DNA of 64,000 bases from Kitasatospora cheerisanensis KCTC 2395 (GTDB taxonomy: Bacteria; Actinomycetota; Actinomycetes; Streptomycetales; Streptomycetaceae). The notes below the pieces were generated by a model that had not been told where the DNA came from, made no database searches, and saw nothing but the letters and a program-made list of their open reading frames with translations. The stretch is from assembly GCF_000696185.1 (NCBI RefSeq), contig NZ_KK853997.1, positions 5,583,966 to 5,647,965 of the forward strand, given 5' to 3'. Position 1 is the stretch's first letter. Each line of letters opens with the position of its first letter. Shown one piece after another: positions 19,995 through 28,079 of this stretch. The translations under genes and the position numbers were made by a program.

Positions 19995-21548
19995 TCATAT
20001 CGCCATTCCGGCTGGTGCCTCGGCGGGCAGGTCGGAGGCCTTCGCCTTGACCACGAACAGCGCGGACAGCAGGGCGACCGCGGCGAACGCCACGCCCACC
20101 ACGAAGGCGTGCGAGACGGCGTACGCCAGCACCTCGTTGGCCCAGGTGGTGCCGGGCGGGAAGGCCTGGTGCTGCTGGGCGTACTGCAGGTCGGCCGGGG
20201 CGGCGTGGGCGAGGAAGTCCGGCTGCTGGCGGGCGCCCTCGGAGGCCGCGGCCTTGGCGAAGACCGTGGTGAGGATCGACAGGCCGACCGAACCACCGAT
20301 CTGCTGCACCGAGTTGAGCAGGCCCGAGGCGGCGCCCGTCTCGTGGGCCGGGACCCCGGAGACCGCCATCAGCATCACCGGGACGAATATCAGGCCCATG
20401 CCGAAGCCGAAGGTGACCGTCGGGCCGAGCACGCCCAAGGTGTAGCTGCTGTCCACGTCCGTCCGGGTCAGCCAGCTCAGGCCGACCGTCACCAGGACGC
20501 TGCCGGTGACCAGGAACGGCTTGGGGCCGAGCTTCGCCTGGAAGGCCGAGGCGAGCTGCGCGGCGATGATGATCGCGACGCTGATCGGCAGGAAGGCGAA
20601 GCCCGCCTTGAGTGCGCTGTACCCGAGCACGCGCTGCACGAAGAGCGTGACGTAGAAGAAGATGCCGAACATGGCGGCGGCCAGGCAGAGCATCATGATC
20701 AGCCCGCCGGCGCGGTTGCGGCTCCGCAGCAGCCGCAGCGGGGTGATCGGTTGGGCGGTGCGCTGCTCGATCACCACGAACGCCACCAGCAGAGCGGCGC
20801 CGACGGCGAACGAGGCGATCGTCACGCCGTTGCCCCAGCCGGCCGCCGGATCCGCGGCGTGGATGAACCCGTACACCAGGCTGACCAGGCCGAGGGTGGA
20901 GGTGAGCGCGCCGGGCAGGTCGAAGGTGCCCGGGTGCCGCTCGGACTCGTTGATGTAGCGCGGTGCGGCGATGGCGATCAGCGCGGCGATCGGCACGTTC
21001 ACGAAGAACACCCAGCGCCAGTTCATGTACTCGGTGAGCACACCGCCGGCCAGCAGGCCTATCGCCGCGCCCGAGCCGGCGACCGCCGAGAAGACACCGA
21101 AGGCCCGGTTCCGCTCCGGCCCCTCCTTGAAGTTGGTGGCGATCAGCGCGAACGCCGTCGGCGAACAGATCGCACCGCCGATGCCCTGCAGCGCGCGGGC
21201 CGCGAGCAGCATCCCGCCGTTCTGTGCGAAGCCGCCGAGCAGCGAGGCCAGACCGAACAGCAGCACGCCCACGACGAACACGCGGCGGCGGCCGAGGATG
21301 TCGCCGGCCCGCCCGCCGAGCAGTAGCAGGCCGCCGAACGTCAGCGTGTAGGCGTTGATCACCCACGACAGGTTGGTGGTGGAGAACTTCAACGCGTCCT
21401 GGATGTGCGGAAGCGCGATGTTCACGATGGTCGCGTCGAGGACGACCATGAGTTGCGTGGCCGCGATGACCGTGAGCGTGATGCCCTTGCGCTGGTCGCG
21501 ACCGGCCCCCGGCGGAGCCGACTTGCTGAGCATGTCGGAGATAGCCAC
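19995..21548 (-). CDS. MFS multidrug exporter, DHA2 (14-TMS) family
   Basis: A 517-residue drug:H+ antiporter of the EmrB/QacA type. Motif C-like and antiporter features are visible: LDATIVNIALPHIQ in the first helix region, GGRAGDILGRRRVF (motif A loop, residues ~78-92), and ALQGIGGAICSPTAFALI. About 14 hydrophobic segments are spread across residues 25-500. The start at 21548 (GTG/ATG region reading MAISDMLSKSAPPG) is the longest sensible one. It is transcribed away from a TetR regulator gene across a palindromic operator. The likely role is efflux of a small toxic compound, induced when that compound releases the TetR repressor. The substrate is unknown. Confidence 0.9.
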   Translation of the reverse strand: MAISDMLSKSAPPGAGRDQRKGITLTVIAATQLMVVLDATIVNIALPHIQDALKFSTTNLSWVINAYTLTFGGLLLLGGRAGDILGRRRVFVVGVLLFGLASLLGGFAQNGGMLLAARALQGIGGAICSPTAFALIATNFKEGPERNRAFGVFSAVAGSGAAIGLLAGGVLTEYMNWRWVFFVNVPIAALIAIAAPRYINESERHPGTFDLPGALTSTLGLVSLVYGFIHAADPAAGWGNGVTIASFAVGAALLVAFVVIEQRTAQPITPLRLLRSRNRAGGLIMMLCLAAAMFGIFFYVTLFVQRVLGYSALKAGFAFLPISVAIIIAAQLASAFQAKLGPKPFLVTGSVLVTVGLSWLTRTDVDSSYTLGVLGPTVTFGFGMGLIFVPVMLMAVSGVPAHETGAASGLLNSVQQIGGSVGLSILTTVFAKAAASEGARQQPDFLAHAAPADLQYAQQHQAFPPGTTWANEVLAYAVSHAFVVGVAFAAVALLSALFVVKAKASDLPAEAPAGMAI

Positions 21549-21612
21549 TGTTGTGCCCCCTGCTGGCTACTGCTATCGGTTGCTGTTCGGTAAAGTGCTC
21601 GGCGAGGTGGAT

Positions 21613-21632
21613 AGTGAACGGTCCCGTTCACT
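21613..21632. promoter_or_regulatory. TetR-type operator palindrome
   Basis: A perfect 20-bp palindrome, AGTGAACGG-TC-CCGTTCACT, lies between the divergent exporter and regulator genes. A second left half-site (AGTGAACG) occurs at 21658-21665, just before the regulator start. Position and symmetry fit binding by the TetR protein. Confidence 0.75.
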
Positions 21633-21690
21633 GCGGGGGACATTAGTCGGCACCGATAGTGAACGCAACCGTCTTTTAGGGTGGATGACG

Positions 21691-22314
21691 ATGGATCAGC
21701 CGGACCGGCCGCAGCCGGCCGACGGCCCTGCCGAGGGAACCCCGCTGCGCAGGCGCGGCAAGGCACTTGAGGCCGCGATCTTCGAGGCCGCGCTCGACCA
21801 GCTGACCTCCGGCGGGTTCGCCCGCATGACCATGGAGGGCGTGGCCGGAGCCGCGCAGACCGGGAAGGCCGCGCTCTACCGGCGCTGGGCGTCCAAGGCG
21901 GACCTGGTGATGGACGCCCTGGTCGCCGCCATGCCGCCGCCCGCGGACTTCCCCGACCTCGGCTCCGCGGAGGCCGAACTGCGGCAGGTCGTGCACGGCT
22001 ACATCGAGGTGCTCAACTCCCGGATCGGCGCGGCAGTCCGGACCCTGATGGGCGAACTCGACCACGAGCGCGCCGAACTCTTCAAGGGATTCCTGCACGA
22101 ACGGGTGATAGAGCCGACCACCGAGGGCATCCTCGGCATCCTGCGGCGCGGCGAGGCCCGCGGCGACGTCCGCCGCGGCGCCGCGGTGCCGATGGTGGCC
22201 GACGTACTGCCCGCGATGCTGCTGTACCGGGCCCGGGTCTGCGTCGGGATGATCGAGGAGGACTTCTGCGAGGAGCTGCTCGGCCGGGTCCTGCTGCCGA
22301 TGATCAGACCGTAG
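21691..22314 (+). CDS. TetR-family transcriptional repressor
   Basis: A 207-residue regulator. The N-terminal DNA-binding domain (residues ~18-65) has the TetR HTH signature FARMTMEGVAGAAQTGKAALYRRWASKADLV; the C-terminal domain (TetR_C-like, with ELRQVVHGYIEVLNSRIGAAVRTLMGE) binds the inducer. The ATG at 21691 is placed nine bases after AGGG; an in-frame ATG at 21685 would touch the ribosome site. It is divergent from the MFS exporter and almost certainly represses both genes through the palindrome at 21613. Confidence 0.88.
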   Translation: MDQPDRPQPADGPAEGTPLRRRGKALEAAIFEAALDQLTSGGFARMTMEGVAGAAQTGKAALYRRWASKADLVMDALVAAMPPPADFPDLGSAEAELRQVVHGYIEVLNSRIGAAVRTLMGELDHERAELFKGFLHERVIEPTTEGILGILRRGEARGDVRRGAAVPMVADVLPAMLLYRARVCVGMIEEDFCEELLGRVLLPMIRP

Positions 22315-22482
22315 CGCGGGGGTCCGGCGACGCCCCGGGTGGGTCGTGGGCGGTTCCGGTGCCGCATGCCGGCCGGTGCTGCACGCCGGCCGGGGCTGTC
22401 CGGGCGGCGGCGTAGGCTGAATGGTGCCGGGAACGCCCTCGTCGCGGGCCCGGCTGCCGCCCTGCCAGTGAAGGAACCGTCG

Positions 22483-23166
22483 ATGCCGTACGACCCCCCG
22501 ACCCACTCGGTCGAGCGCTCCCTGCGCCGGGCCGGAGCCCGCCTGGTGGTCGGGCTGGACGAGGTGGGGCGCGGGGCCTGGGCCGGACCGGTCATGGTCG
22601 GCGCCGCCGTCACCGGGCTGCGCCGCCCGCCGGAGGGGCTCACCGACTCCAAGCTGCTCACCGAGCGGCGCCGGGAGGCGCTCGTCCCGATCCTGGAGGA
22701 CTGGGTGACCGCCTACGCGCTCGGCGCCGCCTCGCCGCAGGAGTGCGACGAGCTCGGCATGACGGCCGCGCTCCGGCTGGCCGCCGTCCGCGCGCTGGAG
22801 GCGCTGCCGGTGGAGCCCGACGCGGTGATCCTGGACGGCAAGCACGACTACCTGGGCGGCCCGTGGCGGGTCCGCACGGTGATCAAGGGCGACCAGTCCT
22901 GCGTGTGCGTCTCTGCCGCCTCGGTGCTGGCCAAGGTCCGTCGGGACGCGCTGATGGCCGAACTCGGCCTGGACCACCCGGCGTTCGCCTTCGAGGAGAA
23001 CGCCGGCTACCCCTCGCCGACCCACCGCGCCGCGCTCGAGGAGCTCGGGCCCACCGAACACCACCGGCTGTCCTGGGCGTTCATGGACGCCCTGCCTCGC
23101 TGGAGCCACCTCAAGCGGCAGCGGACCCCGATCGACACCGGCGAACAGCTCTCGCTCGGCTTCTGA
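22483..23166 (+). CDS. rnhB: Ribonuclease HII
   Basis: A 227-residue enzyme that cuts RNA in RNA-DNA hybrids and starts removal of single ribonucleotides from DNA. The catalytic acidic residues are in GLDEVGRGAWAGP (Asp-Glu near residues 27-28) and DAVILDGKHDYL; TDSKLLTERRRE and the SAASVLAKVRRD helix complete the fold. The ATG at 22483 is preceded by AAGGAA at a good distance. It is followed by a short hypothetical gene in the same orientation. Confidence 0.95.
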   Translation: MPYDPPTHSVERSLRRAGARLVVGLDEVGRGAWAGPVMVGAAVTGLRRPPEGLTDSKLLTERRREALVPILEDWVTAYALGAASPQECDELGMTAALRLAAVRALEALPVEPDAVILDGKHDYLGGPWRVRTVIKGDQSCVCVSAASVLAKVRRDALMAELGLDHPAFAFEENAGYPSPTHRAALEELGPTEHHRLSWAFMDALPRWSHLKRQRTPIDTGEQLSLGF

Positions 23167-23381
23167 GCGCCCCGCCCGCGCGGCGCACCCTCCGGAGCAC
23201 GCTCGTTCCCGCCGCACCTGCGGAACGCCTCCGGGCTCGCCATTTCCGAGGATCCTGACGGTTCGTCAGCATTCATCCACCCGTCACCCGGACGTTGTCG
23301 TGCGCCCGCACACGGAGCGCGAGACTTCCAAGTGGTGGGGTGCCCGTGCGCATCCGACCGGCATTTGATAGGAATCCGGGT

Positions 23382-23995
23382 ATGCCTGTCTTCCCCGAGG
23401 AGCCGGAGATTCACGAGACGATCCCGGGCCCCGGTGTTCCCCCTTCCCACAAGTCGGACGCACCTGCCCCCCGTATGCCTTCCTCCACCGCCGTCGCCGC
23501 TCCGGTCCCGGGCCCCGCCCCGGCCCGCCGCGCCCCACGCCGCCCCGTGCGGACCGCCCGGTCCCCGGCCCGCGGCCCGCACCCCGACCCAAGGCCGGCC
23601 CCACGCCGCGCCCCGGCCGGCCGACCGTTCAACTCCTGCCCGTCGCCGCCGCCGAGGCGCTCGACCGCGCCGACGACACCGTCGACGCACTGCTGGAGTC
23701 CGGCCGCCGCCCCGGCGACGTGCTGGTCCTGACGGTCGGCGCCGCGCACCCCTGGCAGGACCACGAGCTGAGCTTCGGCGAGGAGAGCTACTGGGCTCAA
23801 CTCGCCGACGGTGGCGACGTGTTCTACGCCGACGCCGCCACGACCCGGACGCTGCGCCGCGACGTGGTGGTGCTGGTGGTCAACGACAACCACTCGGAGC
23901 GGGTGGCCGCTGCGGCGCGCAAGGCGCTGGAGCGGGCTGCGAAGCTGCTGGTGGTCTGCGGCGAGACGGACACCGTCGCCCCGCTGTTCGCCTGA
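23382..23995 (+). CDS. Conserved Streptomyces hypothetical protein (frameshifted in this sequence)
   Basis: The conserved C-terminal half is clear: VQLLPVAAAEALDRADD-TVDALLESGRRPGDVLVLTVG, then HPWQDHELSFGEESYWAQ and VVVLVVNDNHSERVAAAARKALERAAKLLVVCGE, ending at 23995. The N-terminal part (MPVFPEEPEIHETIPGPGVPP, then a long proline/alanine/arginine linker) is in a different frame. The switch lies between about 23560 and 23625 and needs one added G or C. I read it as a single gene of about 205 residues with a missing base. The start at 23382 follows AGGAA. Function is unknown; the domain looks like a small alpha/beta fold. It has two parts joined by a disordered linker. Confidence 0.6.
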
Positions 23996-24030
23996 CCGAC
24001 CGTCGGCCATTCGTACTGGCCCGGCCCGGC

Positions 24031-24056
24031 CCGGCTCCGCCTGCGGGCGGGGCCGG
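24031..24056 (+). terminator. Hairpin terminator
   Basis: An 11-bp GC-rich stem (24031-24041 with 24046-24056, one G-T pair) lies 35 bases after the preceding gene. Confidence 0.6.
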
Positions 24057-24104
24057 GGCGTTGTCATGTCGTCGTACCGCGTCCCGGTGCGCCGTTGTGG
24101 CGTC

Positions 24105-24184
24105 GGGACGTTCCGACGTTGGGACGTTCCGACGTTGGGACTGCCGGATGTTGGGACCGCCAGGCGTTGGGACTGCCGGCCGTC
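24105..24184. repeat. 16-bp degenerate tandem repeat
   Basis: Two perfect copies of GGGACGTTCCGACGTT (24105-24136) are followed by three diverging copies (GGGACTGCCGGATGTT, GGGACCGCCAGGCGTT, GGGACTGCCGGCCGTC). The unit is not a multiple of three, so the array is noncoding. The rest of the 23996-24311 gap holds no gene that I can support. Confidence 0.85.
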
Positions 24185-24311
24185 GGGTCGGTGGTAGCCG
24201 GTTCGGTGGTCGGCGGTCGGTGACCGTTGCTTCGGTGGTCGTTGGTCGCCGGGGTGTCGGGTCGTTGGCGCAGGACGGTCCGGCGAGTGGGCGTCGTGGA
24301 CGGACGGCCGC

Positions 24312-25031
24312 TCAGCGGGTACCGGTTCGGCGGATCGTCCGGCTGTCGCGAGTGGGCTCCAGGGCTCGGATCGCGTCCAGCGAGGTGACCGGGGCGATCT
24401 GCGGTTCGGCCGGTGCCGGTGTCGATGCCGCTGGTGCCGCTGGCGTCGGCGTCGCCGAGCGCTCGGTCCCGGTGTCGGGTGGGACGCGCGGTGGCAGTTC
24501 GGTGACGGTGTGGACCGGCCCGAGCGCCCAGGACCCGGAGTGCGGGTTGCGGCCGCGCCGACCGTCGCCGAGCGACTGCCAGCCAGCCGGGGTGAGCGTC
24601 AGGTACGAGCCGCAGCGCAGTCCGTGCAGTTCGGCGGCGGCGCGCAGGGCCCACATCCACGCCCCGTCCTGCTCGGTCCAGTCCGGCCCGCCGTCGCGGC
24701 AGCGCAGCAGGACGGCGGTCCGGTTCGGGGATATCCGCTTGAGGTCGTGCGGGGTCACTCGACGAAGGTGGCCGAGCAGGGCGTTGCGATGGTCCCAGCC
24801 GTCGCTGAACTGCGGGCGGACACCGAACGAGGCCGAGGCCGTCATCCGGTGTTCGGGGTCGAGCACCGCGACCACGGTCGTGCCGGGCTGCGGAAGATGC
24901 CGCCGGTGGAGCTCGGTGACGAACTCCCGGGGTGCACGGAGGAGCGGCACGCTGAGCTGCTGCCACTCCGGCAGCGTGAGCGTCCGACGGCTGTCGTAGT
25001 GGGAAGGACCTCGGTCGATGCCATTGATCAC
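24312..25031 (-). CDS. Hypothetical protein, unassigned
   Basis: A 239-residue soluble protein with no recognised catalytic motif. Residues ~1-165 form a globular region (HYDSRRTLTLPEWQQLSVPLL, then PGTTVVAVLDPEHRMTASASFGVRPQF and TAVLLRCRDGGPDWTEQDGAWMWALRAAAELHGL). The C-terminal ~75 residues are rich in threonine, proline and alanine. The GTG at 25031 is chosen because AAGGAGG lies three bases upstream, which is close; starts up to 25163 are possible. It is transcribed in the same direction as the recQ-like gene, 305 bases downstream of it. No function is proposed. Confidence 0.6.
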   Translation of the reverse strand: MINGIDRGPSHYDSRRTLTLPEWQQLSVPLLRAPREFVTELHRRHLPQPGTTVVAVLDPEHRMTASASFGVRPQFSDGWDHRNALLGHLRRVTPHDLKRISPNRTAVLLRCRDGGPDWTEQDGAWMWALRAAAELHGLRCGSYLTLTPAGWQSLGDGRRGRNPHSGSWALGPVHTVTELPPRVPPDTGTERSATPTPAAPAASTPAPAEPQIAPVTSLDAIRALEPTRDSRTIRRTGTR

Positions 25032-25336
25032 GATCCTCCTTCCCGTGCCCGCGCTCCCAGAGTCGCGCGGGCGTACGCCGAAGGCCGGGTCCTGAGGACC
25101 GGGCGCTGGATACCTTCCAATTCTCGGGCGACACCGGGCCAAGCGGCAATGATGAAATGACAAGCGCCGCTCGCGAGCCGCCTATTTGCCGGGTATGTCC
25201 CAGCTCTGCCACAGGGCCGTTCGGCTGACTGCGGCGTGAGCGGTGCGTGAACGGGCAGAGGCTCTCCGGTGTACGGAGCCTGGCGTCCGGTTGCGTCGAA
25301 GCGCCGGGCTCCTCGATCGATTCGGTCCGATCCACC

Positions 25337-27532
25337 TCACCCCCGTACGGCCAGTACGAGGGGCAGCACCGCGGTGGCACCGGCCTGCCGGAGCAGCCGC
25401 GCCGCGACCGTCAGAGTCCAGCCCGAATCCACCAGGTCGTCGACCAGCAGGACCGGGCCGGGAGCCGCGGCCAGCGTGTCGGCCAGGCCCGGGGAGAGCG
25501 TCAACGCCCCGGCGACCGAACGCAGCCGCTGCGCGCTGTTGCTGCGGGGGCCGTGCGGGGGCTCGCCGGTGGCGTACTCGACCCGGCCGAGCAGGGGCAT
25601 CCGGCCGATCGAGGCGAGGCCCCCGGCGAAGTCGGACAGCAGCTGTGGTCGGGTGGAGGAATCCAGCGAGACCACGCCGACCGGTCGCTCCAGCCGGGTG
25701 CCGTCCGGCCCTTCGGGGCCGGCCCAGCCGCCGGGGCCGCGCGCCCAGTCCGCGACCACGCCGACCACGGCGTCCAGCACCTCGCGCGGCAGCGGGCCGT
25801 CCGGGGTGCGCTCGTCGAGCAGCGAGCGCAGCCGGGTGCCCCAGCCGATGTCGGAGAGCCTGCCCAGGGCGCGCCCCGGCTCGGACTGCTGGTCGGCGGG
25901 GATGCGGCCGCGCAGTGGGATGCCGAGCGACTCCATGCCGGTCGGCCACATCCGCCTGGTCTCGAAGGAGACGCCGGGGCGGCCGAGGGCGGCCCGGGCC
26001 GCGCCGGCGGCCTCGGCCGACACCTCGGCGGACAGCCGGACGTCGGTGCACCGGTCGCACCGCCCGCACGGCACGGCCTCCGGGTCGTCGAGCTGGCGGC
26101 GCAGGAACTCCATCCGGCAGCCCTCGGTGGCCACGTACTCCCGCATCGCCTGCTGCTCGGCCTGCCGGGCCCGGGCGACCTTGGCGTACCGCTCGCTGTC
26201 GTACTGCCACGGCTCGCCGGTGGACTCCCAACCGCCGCGCACCCGGCGGACCGCGCCGTCCACGTCGAGTACCTTGAGCATGGTTTCCAGCCGGGTGCGG
26301 CGGAGGTCGACCGAGGTCTCCAGCGCCGCGGTGGAGAGCGGGCGGCCCGCCTGGGACAGCGCGTCCAGCGTGCGCCGGACCTGCTCCTCGGCGGGGAAGC
26401 CGACCGAGGCGAAGTACCGCCAGATCGCCTCGTCCTCCTTGCCGGGGAGCAGCAGGACCTCCGCGCGGTCGACGCCGCGGCCGGCGCGGCCGACCTGCTG
26501 GTAGTAGGCGATCGGGGAACTCGGCGAACCGAGGTGCACCACGAAGCCGAGATCCGGCTTGTCGAAGCCCATGCCGAGCGCGGAGGTGGCGACCAGGGCC
26601 TTGACCTGGTTGGCCAGCAGGGCCGCTTCGGCCTCGCGGCGCTCGGCGTCCTCCGTCCGCCCGGAGTAGGAAGCGACCGGGTAGCCGCGCTCGCGCAGGA
26701 ACTCGGTGACCTCCTCCGCGGCGGCCACCGTGAGGGTGTAGATGATGCCGGAGCCCGGGAGGTCGGCCAGGTGGTCCGCGAGCCAGGCCAGCCGCTGCGC
26801 CGGATCGGGCAGCGACAGCACCGCCAGGCTGAGGCTCTCCCGGTCCAGCGGACCGCGCAGCACCAGGGCCTGCGCGTCCCCGGCGCCGGTGCCGAGCTGC
26901 TCCGCGACGTCCGCGGTGACCCGGGCGTTCGCGGTCGCCGTGGTCGCCAGCACCGGGACGCCGGGGGAGAGCTCGGCGAGCATGGTGCGCAGCCGCCGGT
27001 AGTCGGGCCGGAAGTCGTGGCCCCAGTCGGAGATGCAGTGCGCCTCGTCGACCACCAGCAGGCCGGTGGAAGCGGCAAGCTTGGGCAGCACGTGGTCGCG
27101 GAAGTCGGGGTTGTTGAGGCGTTCCGGGCTGACCAGCAGGACGTCGACCTTGCCGTCGGCGACCTCCTGCTGGATGTCCGCCCACTCCTCCGGGTTGGCC
27201 GAGTTGATCGTCCGGGCCCGGATGCCCGCCCGGGCGGCCGAGTCGACCTGGTTGCGCATGAGGGCGAGCAGCGGCGAGACGATCACGGTCGGGCCGGCGC
27301 CGCGCTCGCGGAGCAGCGCCGTGGCGATGAAGTAGACGGCGGACTTGCCCCAGCCCGTGCGCTGCACCACCAGGGCGCGGCGGCTGTCGACGACCAGGGC
27401 TTCGATGGCCTTCCACTGGTCCTCGCGCAGTGTCGCGGAGGGCCCGGCGAGGTTGCGCAGCACGGATTCCGCAGCGGCCCGGACGGCGGCGCGGTCGGCT
27501 GGGGTGGTCGGGTGGAGTTCGCGCGTCTGCAT
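25337..27532 (-). CDS. RecQ-type DNA helicase fused to a phosphoribosyltransferase-like domain
   Basis: A 731-residue protein. The N-terminal ~480 residues are a RecQ helicase: RTGWGKSAVYF (Walker A), VVDEAHCISDWGHDFRPDYRRL (DEAH box and RecQ aromatic loop), QVGRAGRG (motif VI), then the zinc-binding cysteines (C-R-M-E-F ... CGRCDRC). RecQ enzymes unwind 3'-5' and process stalled forks and recombination intermediates. After a ~100-residue linker the last ~130 residues resemble a PRTase: PVLLVDDLVDSGWTLTVAARLL has the hydrophobic-DD-hydrophobic PRPP loop. Such fusions exist in Streptomyces, and the PRTase partner may recognise a nucleotide. The ATG at 27532 is preferred but no ribosome site is obvious; a GTG at 27556 is possible. 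Confidence 0.85.
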   Translation of the reverse strand: MQTRELHPTTPADRAAVRAAAESVLRNLAGPSATLREDQWKAIEALVVDSRRALVVQRTGWGKSAVYFIATALLRERGAGPTVIVSPLLALMRNQVDSAARAGIRARTINSANPEEWADIQQEVADGKVDVLLVSPERLNNPDFRDHVLPKLAASTGLLVVDEAHCISDWGHDFRPDYRRLRTMLAELSPGVPVLATTATANARVTADVAEQLGTGAGDAQALVLRGPLDRESLSLAVLSLPDPAQRLAWLADHLADLPGSGIIYTLTVAAAEEVTEFLRERGYPVASYSGRTEDAERREAEAALLANQVKALVATSALGMGFDKPDLGFVVHLGSPSSPIAYYQQVGRAGRGVDRAEVLLLPGKEDEAIWRYFASVGFPAEEQVRRTLDALSQAGRPLSTAALETSVDLRRTRLETMLKVLDVDGAVRRVRGGWESTGEPWQYDSERYAKVARARQAEQQAMREYVATEGCRMEFLRRQLDDPEAVPCGRCDRCTDVRLSAEVSAEAAGAARAALGRPGVSFETRRMWPTGMESLGIPLRGRIPADQQSEPGRALGRLSDIGWGTRLRSLLDERTPDGPLPREVLDAVVGVVADWARGPGGWAGPEGPDGTRLERPVGVVSLDSSTRPQLLSDFAGGLASIGRMPLLGRVEYATGEPPHGPRSNSAQRLRSVAGALTLSPGLADTLAAAPGPVLLVDDLVDSGWTLTVAARLLRQAGATAVLPLVLAVRG

Positions 27533-27739
27533 GAGGTCATGGATACCGTGCTCCACGGACGGACCGCGAATGCCAGGCTGTGGACAACCTGGCGTTCATC
27601 AGCTGAGATGCCGTCAGATCGCCCTGTTCGGGCAGAAATTGTCCGCCATTAGGGGTAGCTGATGCTGAACCCCCCGGTTTATCCACAGGGCAGCCGAAAT
27701 ATCCGAAGTTGCGGCGGCAACGGGTCCAGGCTGTGCGCC

Positions 27740-27861
27740 ATGACCGCAGACGACCGCACCACCAAGCCCTCCCTGCGCCCCGGCCACCTCCCGGTCCGGC
27801 TGCGCGGCCCCGCCGACATGGCGGAGATGCTCCCCTACCTGCTGGGCTTCTTCCCCGACGA
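27740..27861 (+). pseudogene. DUF4192-family gene, 5' fragment, disrupted by insertion
   Basis: The fragment encodes MTADDRTTKPSLRPGHLPVR... ending in MLPYLLGFFPDD, the conserved start of DUF4192 proteins, whose function is unknown. The reading stops matching the family at GACGA (27857-27861). The missing part reappears at 36648 as S-IVAVGLQGPELDQGGVIRIDIP. Joining the two at GACGA|CAGC restores PDDSIVAVG in frame. The gene was therefore split by the mobile element and is presumably inactive unless the element excises. The ATG at 27740 has no strong ribosome site. Confidence 0.88.
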
Positions 27862-27884
27862 TTCCTTGTCAAGTCAGTGTGTTC
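27862..27884 (+). repeat. Left end of the element (terminal arm)
   Basis: The arm begins TTCC and has TGTGTTC at 27878-27884 after a 12-base spacer. The reverse complement of the right end has the same TTCC-N12-TGTGTTC layout, and 16 of 23 positions agree. The six bases just outside (CGACGA, 27856-27861) would be the crossover core kept from the target. Confidence 0.7.
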
Positions 27885-28079
27885 AGGATGAGCGAGCTGC
27901 TGGGTGGCAGGGCAACGGCAAGCGGCCGCCAAGTCGGCAGATGCCGAGTGGAAGCGGAGCAACCCAATCCTCTTGTGGCTGAGGCAATCTGGGTTCGCAG
28001 CGATCTGGCCTAGCCGGCCTGCGGTGTGCTGGACTGACGACTGCGCATCAGCCATGCCAGCAGTGGAGCCTGGAGAGTC
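27885..28079 (+). other. Leader region of the defence cassette
   Basis: About 195 bases between the left end and the ATPase start, less GC-rich than the chromosome. It must hold the cassette promoter. No clear -35/-10 pair was picked out, and no structured RNA is obvious. The bases before the ATG read GGAGCCTGGAGAGTC, a usable ribosome site. Confidence 0.5.

Noticed and set aside
27885..28079. Retron-type ncRNA ahead of the ATPase/HNH pair
   Set aside because: PtuA/PtuB-like pairs also occur as retron effectors, but no reverse transcriptase gene is present in the element and no msr/msd-like structure is apparent.
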